NCBI RefSeq assembly: GCF_013416555.1
Contig: NZ_JACCFG010000001.1
Span: forward strand, 744,001-808,000
Direction: 5' to 3'
Length of the DNA stretch: 64,000 nucleotides
DNA from: Sphingomonas sp. R-74633
GTDB lineage: Bacteria > Pseudomonadota > Alphaproteobacteria > Sphingomonadales > Sphingomonadaceae
Part shown: positions 11,658 to 20,134 of the stretch, piece by piece
Position numbering within the stretch: the stretch's first letter is position 1
Layout: every line of letters begins with the position of its first letter
Made by a program: the position numbers and the translations under genes
Notes under the pieces: model-generated
What the model was told of the DNA's origin: nothing
The model's input: the letters and a program-made list of their open reading frames with translations, nothing else
Databases searched by the model: none

Positions 11658-12229
11658 TCATCGTGGCACTCTTCTCGCCGCTCGCGCTGATGGCTGTCGA
11701 CTTGCCGCCGACGCCTGCGATCCAGGGACGGCGCGGCGGTGGCGGTGCGAGCGCCGGCGGACGGCAGGTGCGCAACACCTCGCATTCCAACATCAGCCGC
11801 CCGCCGGCGGGTGGTGGCGGTGCGAACGTCAATCGGGGCGGCAACGTCAATCGCAACGGCAACCGCAACACGAACGTCAACCGTAACGTGAACGTGAACA
11901 ACAACGTCAACGTCAACCGGAACGTCAACGTGCATGGCGGCGGCTATTATGGCGGCGGGGGCTGCTATGGTTGCGGCTGGGACGACCATGACTTCGCGCG
12001 CGGCGCCGCCGTCGGCCTTGCTACCGGCGCGGTGGTCGGTGCCGCCGTGGCGAGCAGCAACAACACGACGACGGTGGTGGTATCGCCCGGATCGGTGGTG
12101 ACGACGCTGCCGTCGGGCTGCTCTGCGACAGTGGTTGGATCAACCACCTATCAGCGCTGCGGCTCGGTCTGGTATCAGCCGCAGTTCGTCGGCTCGAACG
12201 TCCAGTATATCGTGGTCGCCCAACCCTGA
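11654..12229 (+). CDS. Secreted Asn-Val repeat protein with glycine zipper
   Basis: 191-residue protein coupled to the DUF2092 gene by an ATGA overlap. After a short hydrophobic leader it has a Gly/Arg-rich stretch, then a run of Asn-Val and Asn-Arg dipeptides (residues about 58-93), a Gly/Tyr/Cys patch (95-108), a glycine-zipper-like hydrophobic segment (GAAVGLATGAVVGAAVA, 117-133) and a C-terminal domain rich in Thr, Val and Ser with two cysteines. The repeat with alternating Asn and Val could form stacked beta turns or an amyloid-like fibre, and the glycine zipper suggests outer-membrane association. Proteins of this style occur in other alphaproteobacteria, but I know of no assigned role. 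Confidence 0.8.
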   Translation: MIIVALFSPLALMAVDLPPTPAIQGRRGGGGASAGGRQVRNTSHSNISRPPAGGGGANVNRGGNVNRNGNRNTNVNRNVNVNNNVNVNRNVNVHGGGYYGGGGCYGCGWDDHDFARGAAVGLATGAVVGAAVASSNNTTTVVVSPGSVVTTLPSGCSATVVGSTTYQRCGSVWYQPQFVGSNVQYIVVAQP

Positions 12230-12234
12230 GGGTT

Positions 12235-12259
12235 CGCCCCGGCCTTGTCAGCCGGGGCG
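12235..12259. terminator. Shared hairpin between convergent genes
   Basis: A perfect 9-bp stem, CGCCCCGGC (12235-12243) with GCCGGGGCG (12251-12259), closes a seven-base loop. It lies six bases after the Asn-Val gene stop and seven bases before the end of the oppositely oriented peptidase gene, where a bidirectional terminator is expected. There is no strong U tract on either side. Confidence 0.6.
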
Positions 12260-12265
12260 GTAGCC

Positions 12266-14875
12266 TCACATCCCGGCGAAGGCCGCGGTCACTTCGCCTG
12301 CCTTGGCGTCCTTGAAGCGGGCGCAGTTGCGGATGCCTTCCACGGCGCGATCGACCGACAGGTTGCTGCCGCTGGCGCCGTGCAGCTTGGCATTCACTGC
12401 GTCGGCCGCGGCGAGGCTGCACTGCGATCCGAACATCTGCGCCGCGCGGCCCGAGAAGATACCGCCGCCGCCGGTGAGCTTCGCGAACTCATCGAAATGG
12501 GCGAGCATATAGTCGAGTGCGGCGTCGCGGGTGCTGGCGTGGCTCATGAAGATTGCCGAGGCGAACAGCCGCTCGCGCGGCGAGTAGCGCGGATCGTTGA
12601 ACTCGCCGAAATACCATTTGGCGACCTCGGCATTGCCCGACGAGGCGATCGCGCGGAACGCCGCCTGACGCAGGCCCGGCACCTTGCCGTCCAGCGCCGT
12701 CGCGGCCAGCGTCCTGGCGAAGGGCACGCCGCGATCATCGACCGTCACTGCCAGCGCGAGCGGGGCGAAATCGCCGTCCAGCGCCTTGGCATCGCCGGCC
12801 AGCCAGGCATCGGCCGCCTTGGTCAGCTGCGCGCGGACCGTGGCGTCATGGCCGTTATCCGCCACGAAACCGACCAGCTGCTCGCGCAGTTCGACCGTGT
12901 CGGCATTGTCGGCCTCATGCGCGCCGGCCTTGGGATCGAAGCCGATCTTGGCGAGCATCGGCGCGTAGAGATCGACGAACAGCTTGCGATAGGCAGCCTG
13001 CGCCGCCGGCCCGATCAGCCCGCGCGATTCCATGCCCGCGAGGCGATCTCCGTTCGAGAGCTGCATCTTGGTCTTGGGGTGCGCGGCCATCGAACGGGCG
13101 AGCGCGACGAGCTGGCTGGTCTTGGCCTTACCCGCGTAGAAGCTGGCCCACAGGCTGTCGTCCAGCGCCAGCGCCTCGCCGGTCGGCAGCGTCGGGGCCG
13201 CGGCGATCAGCGCGTCCCAGTCGGCGGGATCCAGGTCGAAGCGGTAATAGCCCCAGCCGCCGGCATTGGGCACCAGCGTGCCCGTGCCATTGGCGACGAT
13301 CGGCGCGCTCGGCTTGTCGAGCAAAGTGCAGTTCTTGGTCTCGCCCTGGCGGACGCAGACCGGCACGATCCACTGCTGTGCCGGCGCGTTGGTGCCGAAA
13401 TAGGCGAAGCGCTGCTGGCTGGCGGTCAGGATGCCATTCTGGCGGTGGAAGGTCACCACCGGCACGCCTTGCTGGTCGACGAAGCTCTTGAGCGAAGCGA
13501 GCACGCGCGGATCGTGCGCGGCGTCGGCGAGTGAGCCGAAGAACTGCTCGGTCGAGGCATTGCCGTATTTGTGCCGCGACATGTGCAGGCGCACGCCCTC
13601 GCGGAACTTGTCGTCGCCCATATAGGCGGCGATCATCCCGACGACCTGGCCGCCCTTGCCATAGGTGATCTGGTCGAACGCCGCGTCGATATCGGCATCG
13701 TTGGTGATGCGCTGGTGGATCGGCCGCCCGGCGACGAGCGCATCGAGATCCATCGCGTCGAAGCCCTCGGAAATCGCGTCCACGCCGATGTCGAGATCGG
13801 GGCGCCATTCATTGCCGATGCGGTAGCCCATCCAGTTGGCGAAGCTCTCGTTCAGCCAGATATCGTCCCACCAGGCGGGGGTGACGAGATCGCCGAACCA
13901 CTGGTGCGAAAGCTCGTGCGCCACGACCATGCCGAAGGTCTGCTTGCTCGAAGTCGCGTCCTTCTCGTCGACGAACAGGATGCCGTCGCCATAGATGTCG
14001 GCGCCGGCATTCTCCATCGCGCCCGGCATGATCGGCGAACCGATCTGGTCGAGCTTGGGGAAGGGGAAGGGCTGGCCGAAATATTTCTCGAGCAGCGCGA
14101 CGATCGGCCCCGAATTGTCGAGCGCGAACTGCAGCTCGTCCTTGTTCGGCTGGGTGCCGACGACGCGCAGCGGCAGCGGCGCCTTGCGCTGCGGGGTCGG
14201 CGCCACCTTGCCCTGGAGCGTCGCGAACGGGCCGACGACGAAGGCGACCAGATAGGTCGGCAGCGGCTTGGTGGCGAGGAAGCGGTGCTTCACCAGCTCA
14301 CCGACCTTGACCGGCTTGCCGGTCTCGGGCGCGTTGGTGACCGCGGCATAGCCCGGCTTGGTGGTGAGCGAGACCGTGAAGGGCGTCTTGTAGCCCGGCT
14401 CGTCAAAGCCCGGGAAGGCGGCGCGCGCATCGATCGATTCGAACTGGGTCCAGCTATACCAGCTGCCCGCGATGTTCAGGTGATAGGGACCCGAAGCGCC
14501 GCTGCCGAAGGGCGCGTCATAATCGAACTTCAGCGTCAGCTTGCCCGGCTGCACCGTCTTGCCGAAACCGAGCTGGACCAGGCCGTACGGGCTCTTCTGG
14601 GTGAAGGTGACGGGCATTTCCTTGCCGCCGATCACCGCAACCGCCTTCGTGACGTTCAGCCCGCGGCCGTGCATCCACACCGCGTCCGCCGCCTTGTTCA
14701 GCTGCACGTCGATCTCGGTATGGCCGTTGAAGCGCGGCTTTTCCGGGAGGATCGTCAGGTCGAGCCGATAGGCGAGCGGCTTCACCGTCTCGGGCAGCTT
14801 GCCGGTCGGCTGCGCATCCTGGGCGATAGCGGTGGCGGGGAGAGTGAGGGCGACAGCAAAGGCGAGCGCGCGCAT
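12266..14875 (-). CDS. Secreted M1 family aminopeptidase
   Basis: 869-residue zinc metallopeptidase of family M1. A signal peptide (about 1-19, ending AIAQ) sends it to the periplasm. The exopeptidase motif GAMEN is at 285-289, and the zinc site HELSHQW begins at His320 with the third ligand Glu343 in WLNESFANW. The N-terminal beta-saddle domain and a helical C-terminal ERAP1-like domain complete the usual layout. It removes N-terminal residues from peptides, probably for nutrition or turnover. The ATG at 14875 follows an AAGGAA ribosome site. It is transcribed divergently from the esterase-deacetylase fusion. Confidence 0.93.
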   Translation of the reverse strand: MRALAFAVALTLPATAIAQDAQPTGKLPETVKPLAYRLDLTILPEKPRFNGHTEIDVQLNKAADAVWMHGRGLNVTKAVAVIGGKEMPVTFTQKSPYGLVQLGFGKTVQPGKLTLKFDYDAPFGSGASGPYHLNIAGSWYSWTQFESIDARAAFPGFDEPGYKTPFTVSLTTKPGYAAVTNAPETGKPVKVGELVKHRFLATKPLPTYLVAFVVGPFATLQGKVAPTPQRKAPLPLRVVGTQPNKDELQFALDNSGPIVALLEKYFGQPFPFPKLDQIGSPIMPGAMENAGADIYGDGILFVDEKDATSSKQTFGMVVAHELSHQWFGDLVTPAWWDDIWLNESFANWMGYRIGNEWRPDLDIGVDAISEGFDAMDLDALVAGRPIHQRITNDADIDAAFDQITYGKGGQVVGMIAAYMGDDKFREGVRLHMSRHKYGNASTEQFFGSLADAAHDPRVLASLKSFVDQQGVPVVTFHRQNGILTASQQRFAYFGTNAPAQQWIVPVCVRQGETKNCTLLDKPSAPIVANGTGTLVPNAGGWGYYRFDLDPADWDALIAAAPTLPTGEALALDDSLWASFYAGKAKTSQLVALARSMAAHPKTKMQLSNGDRLAGMESRGLIGPAAQAAYRKLFVDLYAPMLAKIGFDPKAGAHEADNADTVELREQLVGFVADNGHDATVRAQLTKAADAWLAGDAKALDGDFAPLALAVTVDDRGVPFARTLAATALDGKVPGLRQAAFRAIASSGNAEVAKWYFGEFNDPRYSPRERLFASAIFMSHASTRDAALDYMLAHFDEFAKLTGGGGIFSGRAAQMFGSQCSLAAADAVNAKLHGASGSNLSVDRAVEGIRNCARFKDAKAGEVTAAFAGM

Positions 14876-15033
14876 GGAAGTTCCTTATCGTGTGGGCGAG
14901 AACTAGGCCTCGCTCTCGGGCCACGCAATCCACGAACTATTTCCGTTACGCTACTGTATGTTTCCGGATTGTGTCGGACTCCGGAAGCGTTAAGGTTGGT
15001 GTCAGGTCAGGGGTGGGCAACGCTTCCAGGCCA

Positions 15034-15070
15034 CCGGGCGGCGTCTTGGATCCCTCTTTCCGCCGCCCGG
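15034..15070. repeat. 10-bp perfect inverted repeat
   Basis: CCGGGCGGCG (15034-15043) is the exact reverse complement of CGCCGCCCGG (15061-15070), separated by 17 bases. It could form a stable hairpin or be a regulator site in the divergent region. Confidence 0.6.
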
Positions 15071-15082
15071 CCTAAACATACT

Positions 15083-15112
15083 TGGGCCACCAGGTTCCCG
15101 CACGGTGGCCCA
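15083..15112. repeat. 9-bp perfect inverted repeat
   Basis: TGGGCCACC (15083-15091) and GGTGGCCCA (15104-15112) are exact inverse complements with a 12-base loop. It lies 13 bases after the preceding inverted repeat, with no U tract to suggest a simple terminator. Confidence 0.6.
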
Positions 15113-15169
15113 CCATTTTCCCCGCATCCTTCCAGATAACAACGGCATTGCGCTCTGCCGTGGCTTGGA

Positions 15170-15187
15170 TATGGTAGCGCTATCATA
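15170..15187. promoter_or_regulatory. LacI-type operator candidate
   Basis: TATGGTAGC then GCTATCATA form an 18-bp palindrome with a single mismatched pair (15074-equivalent positions 15174 and 15183) around a central CG, the layout of LacI-family operators of sugar-utilisation genes. It ends 26 bases before the ATG of the SGNH-NodB gene, a position that would overlap the promoter or transcription start. No LacI-family gene is present in the window, so the regulator would act from elsewhere. Confidence 0.55.
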
Positions 15188-15213
15188 ACGATAAGCATGG
15201 TTGGGAGAGGGAT

Positions 15214-17313
15214 ATGGGGCTGATCGCGCGCTTGGCTGTGCTCGTCCTGCTGCTGGGCGCCGTCGCGCCGCCGGGCGAGCGCTGGGTGACCGCCTGGGCG
15301 ACCTCGCAGATGATCCCCGGCAACAATGCCCTGCCGAACGAGGATCTGAAGGACGCGACGCTGCGCCAGCTCGTCCGCATCCAGATCGCCGGCAGCAAAA
15401 TGCGCGTGCGGCTCACCAATGCCTATGGCACCCAATCGCTGCGAATCGGCGCCGCGACGATCGCGCGAGCGGTGGATCCGGCTTCGGCAAGTATCGACGC
15501 GGCCAGTCTGGTTCGGCTCACCTTTGGCGGCGCGAAGAGCGTCACGATCCCGGCGGGGGCGGACTATTGGTCCGATCCGATCGCGCTGCCCGTCAAGGCC
15601 GGCGCCGACCTGGCGCTGACGCTCTATCTGCCCGATGCCCCGGCACAGCAGACCAGCCATCCCGGCTCGCGCGCGACCAGCTACTATCTCCATGGCGATC
15701 ACAGCGCCGATGCCGACCTGCCCGGCGCGAAGACCGCCGAGCGCTGGTATCAGATCGGCGCGATCGAAGTCGCGTCGGGGAAGGCGTCGGCCGTGGTCAT
15801 CCTCGGCGACTCGATCACCGACGGATACGGCGTCCCCGCCAACAGCAACACGCGCTGGACGGACGCGCTCCAGCTCCGCCTGCGCGCCACCCCGGCGCTG
15901 GCCGACATGGCGGTGCTCAATGCCGGGATCGGCGGCAACCGGCTGCTCAACGACGGGCTTGGCCCCAATGCGATGGCGCGGTTCGACCGCGAGGTGCTGA
16001 CCTATCCGGGGGTCAGCCATCTGGTGATCTTCGAGGGCGTCAACGATCTCGGCGTGCTCACCCGTGACGCGCCGGCGACGCCTGAGGTGCATGCCGCGCT
16101 CGTCGAGGGGATGATCGGCGCCTATCGCCAGATGGTCGCCCGCGCCCGCGCGCATGGCATCAAGGTGATCGGCGCGACGATCACGCCCTATGGCGGCTCG
16201 GCCTATTACCACCCCGATGCCGCGAACGAGGCCGACCGCGCCGCGATCAACGCCTGGATCCGTACCCCCGGCAATTTCGACGGGGTGATCGATCTCGACG
16301 CCGCGATGCGCGATCCCGCCGCGCCGACCAGGCTGCGCAAGGCCTATGACAATGACGGCCTCCACCCCTCGGTTGCCGGCTATCAGGCGATGGCGGATGC
16401 CGTGCCGCTGTCGCTCTTCTCGAGCCTAGTGAAGGACAAGGGCAGGGTGGCCGCATCGCCCGCGGAGCCCACGCCGGCCATCGCCTTCACCTTCGACGAC
16501 CTCACCGCGCATGCGCCGCTGCCCGCGGGCTATACGCGTGTCGGCATCGCCGAGCAGATCATCGCCGCGCTCAAGGCGGGCGGCGCGCCGGCGACAGGCT
16601 TCCTCAATGGCGTTCAGCTGCAGAACGAGCCCGCCTCGGCACCGGTGCTCGACAAATGGCGCGCGGCGGGACTGACGCTCGGCAATCATGGCTGGAGCCA
16701 CGCCAATCTCGACCAGTTGACCGACGAGCAATTCCTGAGCGAACTCGAGAAGAACGAGCCGATCCTCAAGGCCAAGATGGGCGCCGCCGACTGGCACTGG
16801 TTCCGCTACCCGTTCCTTTCCGAGGCCGCCGCCAACCCCGAGCGCCGCGCCCGCATCCGCAAGTTGTTGGCGGACAAGGGCTACAAGGTCGCCACGGTGA
16901 CGATGGATTTCTCCGATTGGGCATACAACAACGCCTATGCCCGCTGCGTGGCGAAGGGCGACAGCAATGCGATCCTGGCGATGGAGCATGCCTGGCTCGG
17001 CAATGCCTCGGTCCAGGCCGATCGTGCCCGCGCCATGGCGCATGCGCTTTATGACCGCGACATCCCCTATGTGCTGCTGATGCACCTCGGCGCCTTCGAC
17101 GCGCACATGATGCCCCAACTCGTCGCGCTCTATCGCGAAAAGGGCTACCGCTTCGTCAGCCTCGCTGAGGCGGGCAAGGACCCCTATTACGCCCCCGAGC
17201 TGAACCCCGCGCTTACCCCGCAGCCCCAGGGGCTGAACGGCGCGATGGCGGCCAGGGGGCTGAAGGAGCCGCCGGCCCCCGCGATGCTGCCGCTCGACAC
17301 GATGTGCAGCTAG
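15214..17313 (+). CDS. Secreted SGNH hydrolase fused to NodB deacetylase
   Basis: 699-residue two-enzyme fusion. A signal segment (about 1-18) is followed by a beta-rich N-terminal domain, then an SGNH/GDSL esterase: block I GDSITDG with nucleophile Ser200, the oxyanion Gly in NAGIGGNR, block III GVNDL, and block V DGLHPS with Asp381 and His384. From about residue 420 comes a NodB polysaccharide deacetylase domain: FTFDD (about 426-430), GNHGWSHANL and FRYPFL. The likely job is removal of acyl or acetyl groups from a polysaccharide in the periplasm or outside. The start has a GGGAGAGGG ribosome site. It is preceded by a LacI-type operator and followed four bases later by a secreted hypothetical. 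Confidence 0.9.
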   Translation: MGLIARLAVLVLLLGAVAPPGERWVTAWATSQMIPGNNALPNEDLKDATLRQLVRIQIAGSKMRVRLTNAYGTQSLRIGAATIARAVDPASASIDAASLVRLTFGGAKSVTIPAGADYWSDPIALPVKAGADLALTLYLPDAPAQQTSHPGSRATSYYLHGDHSADADLPGAKTAERWYQIGAIEVASGKASAVVILGDSITDGYGVPANSNTRWTDALQLRLRATPALADMAVLNAGIGGNRLLNDGLGPNAMARFDREVLTYPGVSHLVIFEGVNDLGVLTRDAPATPEVHAALVEGMIGAYRQMVARARAHGIKVIGATITPYGGSAYYHPDAANEADRAAINAWIRTPGNFDGVIDLDAAMRDPAAPTRLRKAYDNDGLHPSVAGYQAMADAVPLSLFSSLVKDKGRVAASPAEPTPAIAFTFDDLTAHAPLPAGYTRVGIAEQIIAALKAGGAPATGFLNGVQLQNEPASAPVLDKWRAAGLTLGNHGWSHANLDQLTDEQFLSELEKNEPILKAKMGAADWHWFRYPFLSEAAANPERRARIRKLLADKGYKVATVTMDFSDWAYNNAYARCVAKGDSNAILAMEHAWLGNASVQADRARAMAHALYDRDIPYVLLMHLGAFDAHMMPQLVALYREKGYRFVSLAEAGKDPYYAPELNPALTPQPQGLNGAMAARGLKEPPAPAMLPLDTMCS

Positions 17314-17317
17314 GACG

Positions 17318-18094
17318 ATGCGCGCGGGGATCGCCTGTGCGCCGGTGTGGAGCGTGCTGGCCTGCCTCGCTTTGGCCGCGCCTGCGTCCGCGGTCCGCCA
17401 GGAGGCGCCGCAGGACGCCGAACCGTCGAACGAGATTATCGTCGTCGGGGTCCGGAAGGCGGAAGGCAGCGAGATCGTGGTTCGCGCGGTGCCGCGTTGC
17501 TACGGCCGCGATGGCGACCCGATCGACGCCGTGCCGGTCCCGCAAGGCATCCGTACGCAGAGCGTGATCGCCCCCGATGCGACCGGGACGATCCGCTGGC
17601 GCGATGATGACGAGCCCATACTTGGTCCCGCGGTCTGGCAGCGGACAGGCAATGCGATCGGGGACTATCGATTCCGCGTGCCGACGGATGGCAAGCCGCT
17701 CTGCATCGGCGCGCTGCCCTCTGCCGCACAGGGGTTCGCCCAGCTTCGCCGGATCGTGGCGGCGGACGGGATGCACGGGCGCTACGTCCATTTCTCCGCG
17801 CGCGTCATGACCCGCAAGGCGGGGGAGGTCCGGTTCTGGCTCGCCGCCGGCGATGCGCGCAATCGTCGCTATCGGGGCGGCGATACGCGCCACAAGCCGA
17901 TCCGGGGCACGCATGGCTGGCAGCAGGTCGATCTCATCGTCGGGCCGGTGCCCTCCTATGCCAACCACATCAGCTATGGCTTTCTCCTCTGGGGACGCGG
18001 CGACGCCTGGCTCGCCGATCCGGTGCTGGAAGTGCTGAGCCGGGAACAGGCGCTCAGCGTCGCCTCGCTGCCGATTTCGAAGCTCAGGAACTGA
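17318..18094 (+). CDS. Secreted hypothetical, beta-rich
   Basis: 258-residue exported protein with a signal peptide ending PASA (about residue 25). It starts four bases after the esterase-deacetylase stop and is probably co-transcribed. Near the N terminus is EIIVVGVRK, which resembles a TonB box. The C-terminal half (about 150-245) has a pattern of strands with Arg/Trp-containing turns (VHFSARV, VRFWLAAGD, HGWQQVDL, ISYGFLLWGRGDAWLADP) that reads like a jelly-roll carbohydrate-binding fold. This is inference from pattern; I do not recognise a named family. Confidence 0.65.
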   Translation: MRAGIACAPVWSVLACLALAAPASAVRQEAPQDAEPSNEIIVVGVRKAEGSEIVVRAVPRCYGRDGDPIDAVPVPQGIRTQSVIAPDATGTIRWRDDDEPILGPAVWQRTGNAIGDYRFRVPTDGKPLCIGALPSAAQGFAQLRRIVAADGMHGRYVHFSARVMTRKAGEVRFWLAAGDARNRRYRGGDTRHKPIRGTHGWQQVDLIVGPVPSYANHISYGFLLWGRGDAWLADPVLEVLSREQALSVASLPISKLRN

Positions 18095-18109
18095 GGCGCG
18101 CGGCGCGGC

Positions 18110-19180
18110 TCAGAACAACTCGCCCTGCGGCCCGCTCGGTGGCCTGAACAGGTCGGTCCGCAGCCGCAGCACTTCGCGGTCGAGCCCGTAGCGCCTGGCC
18201 GCCATTTTGAACCGAGTCCGCAGCAGCTCCGCCCAAGGACCGTGTCCGCGGAAGCGCGTGTGGAAATTGGGGTCGTTGTCCTTGCCCCCGCGGATCGACT
18301 GGATCGTCGCCATCACCTTGCCCGCGCGATCGGGGAAATGCGTGTCGAGCCAGGCGCGGAACAGCGGGGCGACTTCGTGCGGCAGCCGCACCGGCAGGAA
18401 GAACGCCGTGCGTGCTCCGGCCTGCGCCGCGCGCTCGAGGATGTGCTCGATCTCGTGATCGGTCACTTGCGGGATCACCGGTGCCAGTGAGACGAACACC
18501 GGGATCCCCGCATCGGCGAGCTGCCGCACCGCCTGCAGCCGTTTCTCCGGATGCGGCGCGCGCGGCTCCACCGTCATCGCGATCTTGGGGTCGAGCGACG
18601 TGATCGAGACCATCACCGCCGCCAGCCCTTTGGCCGCCATCGGCGCGAGGATGTCGATGTCGCGCGTCACCCGGTTCGACTTGGTTGTGATCGTCAACGG
18701 ATGGTCATGCTCGGCCAGCACTTCGATGCATCCCCGGGTGATCCGCCACTCGGCCTCGATCGGCTGATAGGGATCGGTATTGGTACCGAACGCAATCGGC
18801 CGGCAGACATAGCCGCGCTTGCCGAGCTCGGTGCGCAGCAGCGCCGGCGCATCGGGCTTGGCAAAGAGTTTGCTCTCGAAATCGAGCCCCGGCGACAAAT
18901 CGAGATAGGCATGCGTCGGCCGCGCGAAGCAATAGATGCAGCCATGCTCGCAGCCGCGATACGGGTTGATCGAGCGATCAAAGGCAATGTCGGGCGACTG
19001 GTTGCGGGTGATGATCGTCCGCGCCCGCTCTACCGTCACGCTGGTCCGCAGGGGTGGGGGCGCGTCGTCCAGCGCCTCGCGCATGTCGAGCCATTCGCCG
19101 TCCGCCTCGCGCGCCGGCAGGTTGAAGCGGCTGCTCGCTTCATTCAGCGTGGCGCCGCGGACGGGACGATTCTTCGCCAT
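18110..19180 (-). CDS. PA0069-family radical SAM protein
   Basis: 356-residue radical SAM enzyme. The 4Fe-4S motif CEHGCIYC lies near residue 78-85 in the context NPYRGCEHGCIYCFARPTH, characteristic of the PA0069/Rv2578c group related to spore photoproduct lyase. The reaction of this group is not established. The ATG at 19180 is preferred to a TTG two codons upstream. It is convergent with the preceding secreted gene, with only 15 bases between their ends, and diverges from the VOC gene. Confidence 0.88.
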   Translation of the reverse strand: MAKNRPVRGATLNEASSRFNLPAREADGEWLDMREALDDAPPPLRTSVTVERARTIITRNQSPDIAFDRSINPYRGCEHGCIYCFARPTHAYLDLSPGLDFESKLFAKPDAPALLRTELGKRGYVCRPIAFGTNTDPYQPIEAEWRITRGCIEVLAEHDHPLTITTKSNRVTRDIDILAPMAAKGLAAVMVSITSLDPKIAMTVEPRAPHPEKRLQAVRQLADAGIPVFVSLAPVIPQVTDHEIEHILERAAQAGARTAFFLPVRLPHEVAPLFRAWLDTHFPDRAGKVMATIQSIRGGKDNDPNFHTRFRGHGPWAELLRTRFKMAARRYGLDREVLRLRTDLFRPPSGPQGELF

Positions 19181-19232
19181 TGCCAAAGCCTAGGCCTGGC
19201 GCTAGAACATAGCAAGAACATTGGAGGATTTC

Positions 19233-19574
19233 ATGGCACGGATCAGCTATCTCGAACTGCCGTCGAAGGATGTGGCGGGCACGCGCGATTTCTATGCAAA
19301 GGCGTTCGACTGGGCGTTCACCGATTTCGGCCCGGACTATGCTGCGACCACCACTGGCGACACCGATCTCGGGATCAATGGCAGCACCGATCACATCATC
19401 GAGCAGCTGCTGCCGGTAATCGAAGTGCAGGATCTCGAGGCAGCATTCGAGGCGGTGAAGGCGGCGGGCGGTGAGATCGTCGTGCCGATCTTCGCTTTCC
19501 CCGGCGGCCGCCGCTTCCATTTCCGCGATCCCGCCGGCAACGGCCTGGGCGTGTTCGTCAACGAGCCGGAATGA
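19233..19574 (+). CDS. VOC (glyoxalase-fold) family protein
   Basis: 113-residue single-copy VOC protein. It opens with ARISYLELPSKDVAGTRDFY, the standard first beta-alpha unit, and ends with GRRFHFRDPAGNGLGVFV, the second repeat with a potential metal ligand His/Glu. Such proteins bind a divalent metal and catalyse isomerisation, lyase or dioxygenase chemistry or bind drugs; the substrate is unknown. The start is ATG 19233, five bases after a strong GGAGG, rather than the upstream TTG. Confidence 0.88.
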   Translation: MARISYLELPSKDVAGTRDFYAKAFDWAFTDFGPDYAATTTGDTDLGINGSTDHIIEQLLPVIEVQDLEAAFEAVKAAGGEIVVPIFAFPGGRRFHFRDPAGNGLGVFVNEPE

Positions 19575-19624
19575 ATTGCCGCGCGGTGGCGGCGTGATAG
19601 GCTGGGCGCAAAGGGGGAGTGCCG

Positions 19625-20125
19625 ATGCGCCTGATCGCAATCACCGCCGCCGCGGCGCTGGCCGGCTGGGCGATGCCCGCCGCCGCGCAGGACCGTGCGC
19701 CCTGCGGCAAGGACCTGGTCTGCGCCAACGCGCCTGAGACGATCGTCCAGACGATGCTCGCCGCCAAGCTCAATGCGAAGCTGGCCAAGGACGAGAATGG
19801 CGATCCGATGGTCGAAGTGACGGGCGAGCCTTACCGGTTCGACGTCTATTTCTACGGCTGCGAACAGCATCGGAACTGCGATTCGCTGCGCTTCGAAGTC
19901 TCCTTCTCCAAGGAAGAGGGGGCAGGGATCGCGCTCGCCAACAAGTGGAATGCCGGCCACCGCTTCATCAGCGCCTCGGTGCGGGAGAATGGCAATTTCG
20001 TGCTGTCCTACGACATCGGCATGATCGGCGGCACGACGAAGCGCAATTTCACCGACACGCTCGACTGGTGGAACTCGATGCTGGGCGAGGCAGCGGATTT
20101 CTTCGTGAAGGAATTGAAGCGGTGA
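19625..20125 (+). CDS. Secreted YbjN-domain protein
   Basis: 166-residue exported protein. The signal peptide ends MPAAAQ (about residue 18). The body matches the YbjN fold: strands GEPYRFDVYFYGC and LRFEVSFS, the helix ANKWNAGHRFISASV, and the final NFTDTLDWWNSMLGEAADFF. YbjN-like proteins act as type III secretion chaperone-like folds or regulators, but secreted forms are uncharacterised. Two Cys pairs could form disulfides. The ATG at 19625 lies five bases after GGGGGAG. A REP-like palindrome follows the stop. Confidence 0.8.
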   Translation: MRLIAITAAAALAGWAMPAAAQDRAPCGKDLVCANAPETIVQTMLAAKLNAKLAKDENGDPMVEVTGEPYRFDVYFYGCEQHRNCDSLRFEVSFSKEEGAGIALANKWNAGHRFISASVRENGNFVLSYDIGMIGGTTKRNFTDTLDWWNSMLGEAADFFVKELKR

Positions 20126-20134
20126 CGCTTGCCT

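Larger units (their letters stand above)
14876..15213. promoter_or_regulatory. Divergent region with three palindromes
   Basis: This 338-base gap between the M1 peptidase and the SGNH-NodB gene contains no gene that I can see. It holds two perfect inverted repeats (15034-15070 and 15083-15112) and a LacI-type operator palindrome (15170-15187), each listed separately. Confidence 0.5.

Noticed and set aside
11820..11935. Repeated AACGTCAA-like units as a possible tandem repeat or CRISPR
   Set aside because: The units are the coding sequence of the Asn-Val repeats and vary in codon use; there are no uniform spacers or cas genes.
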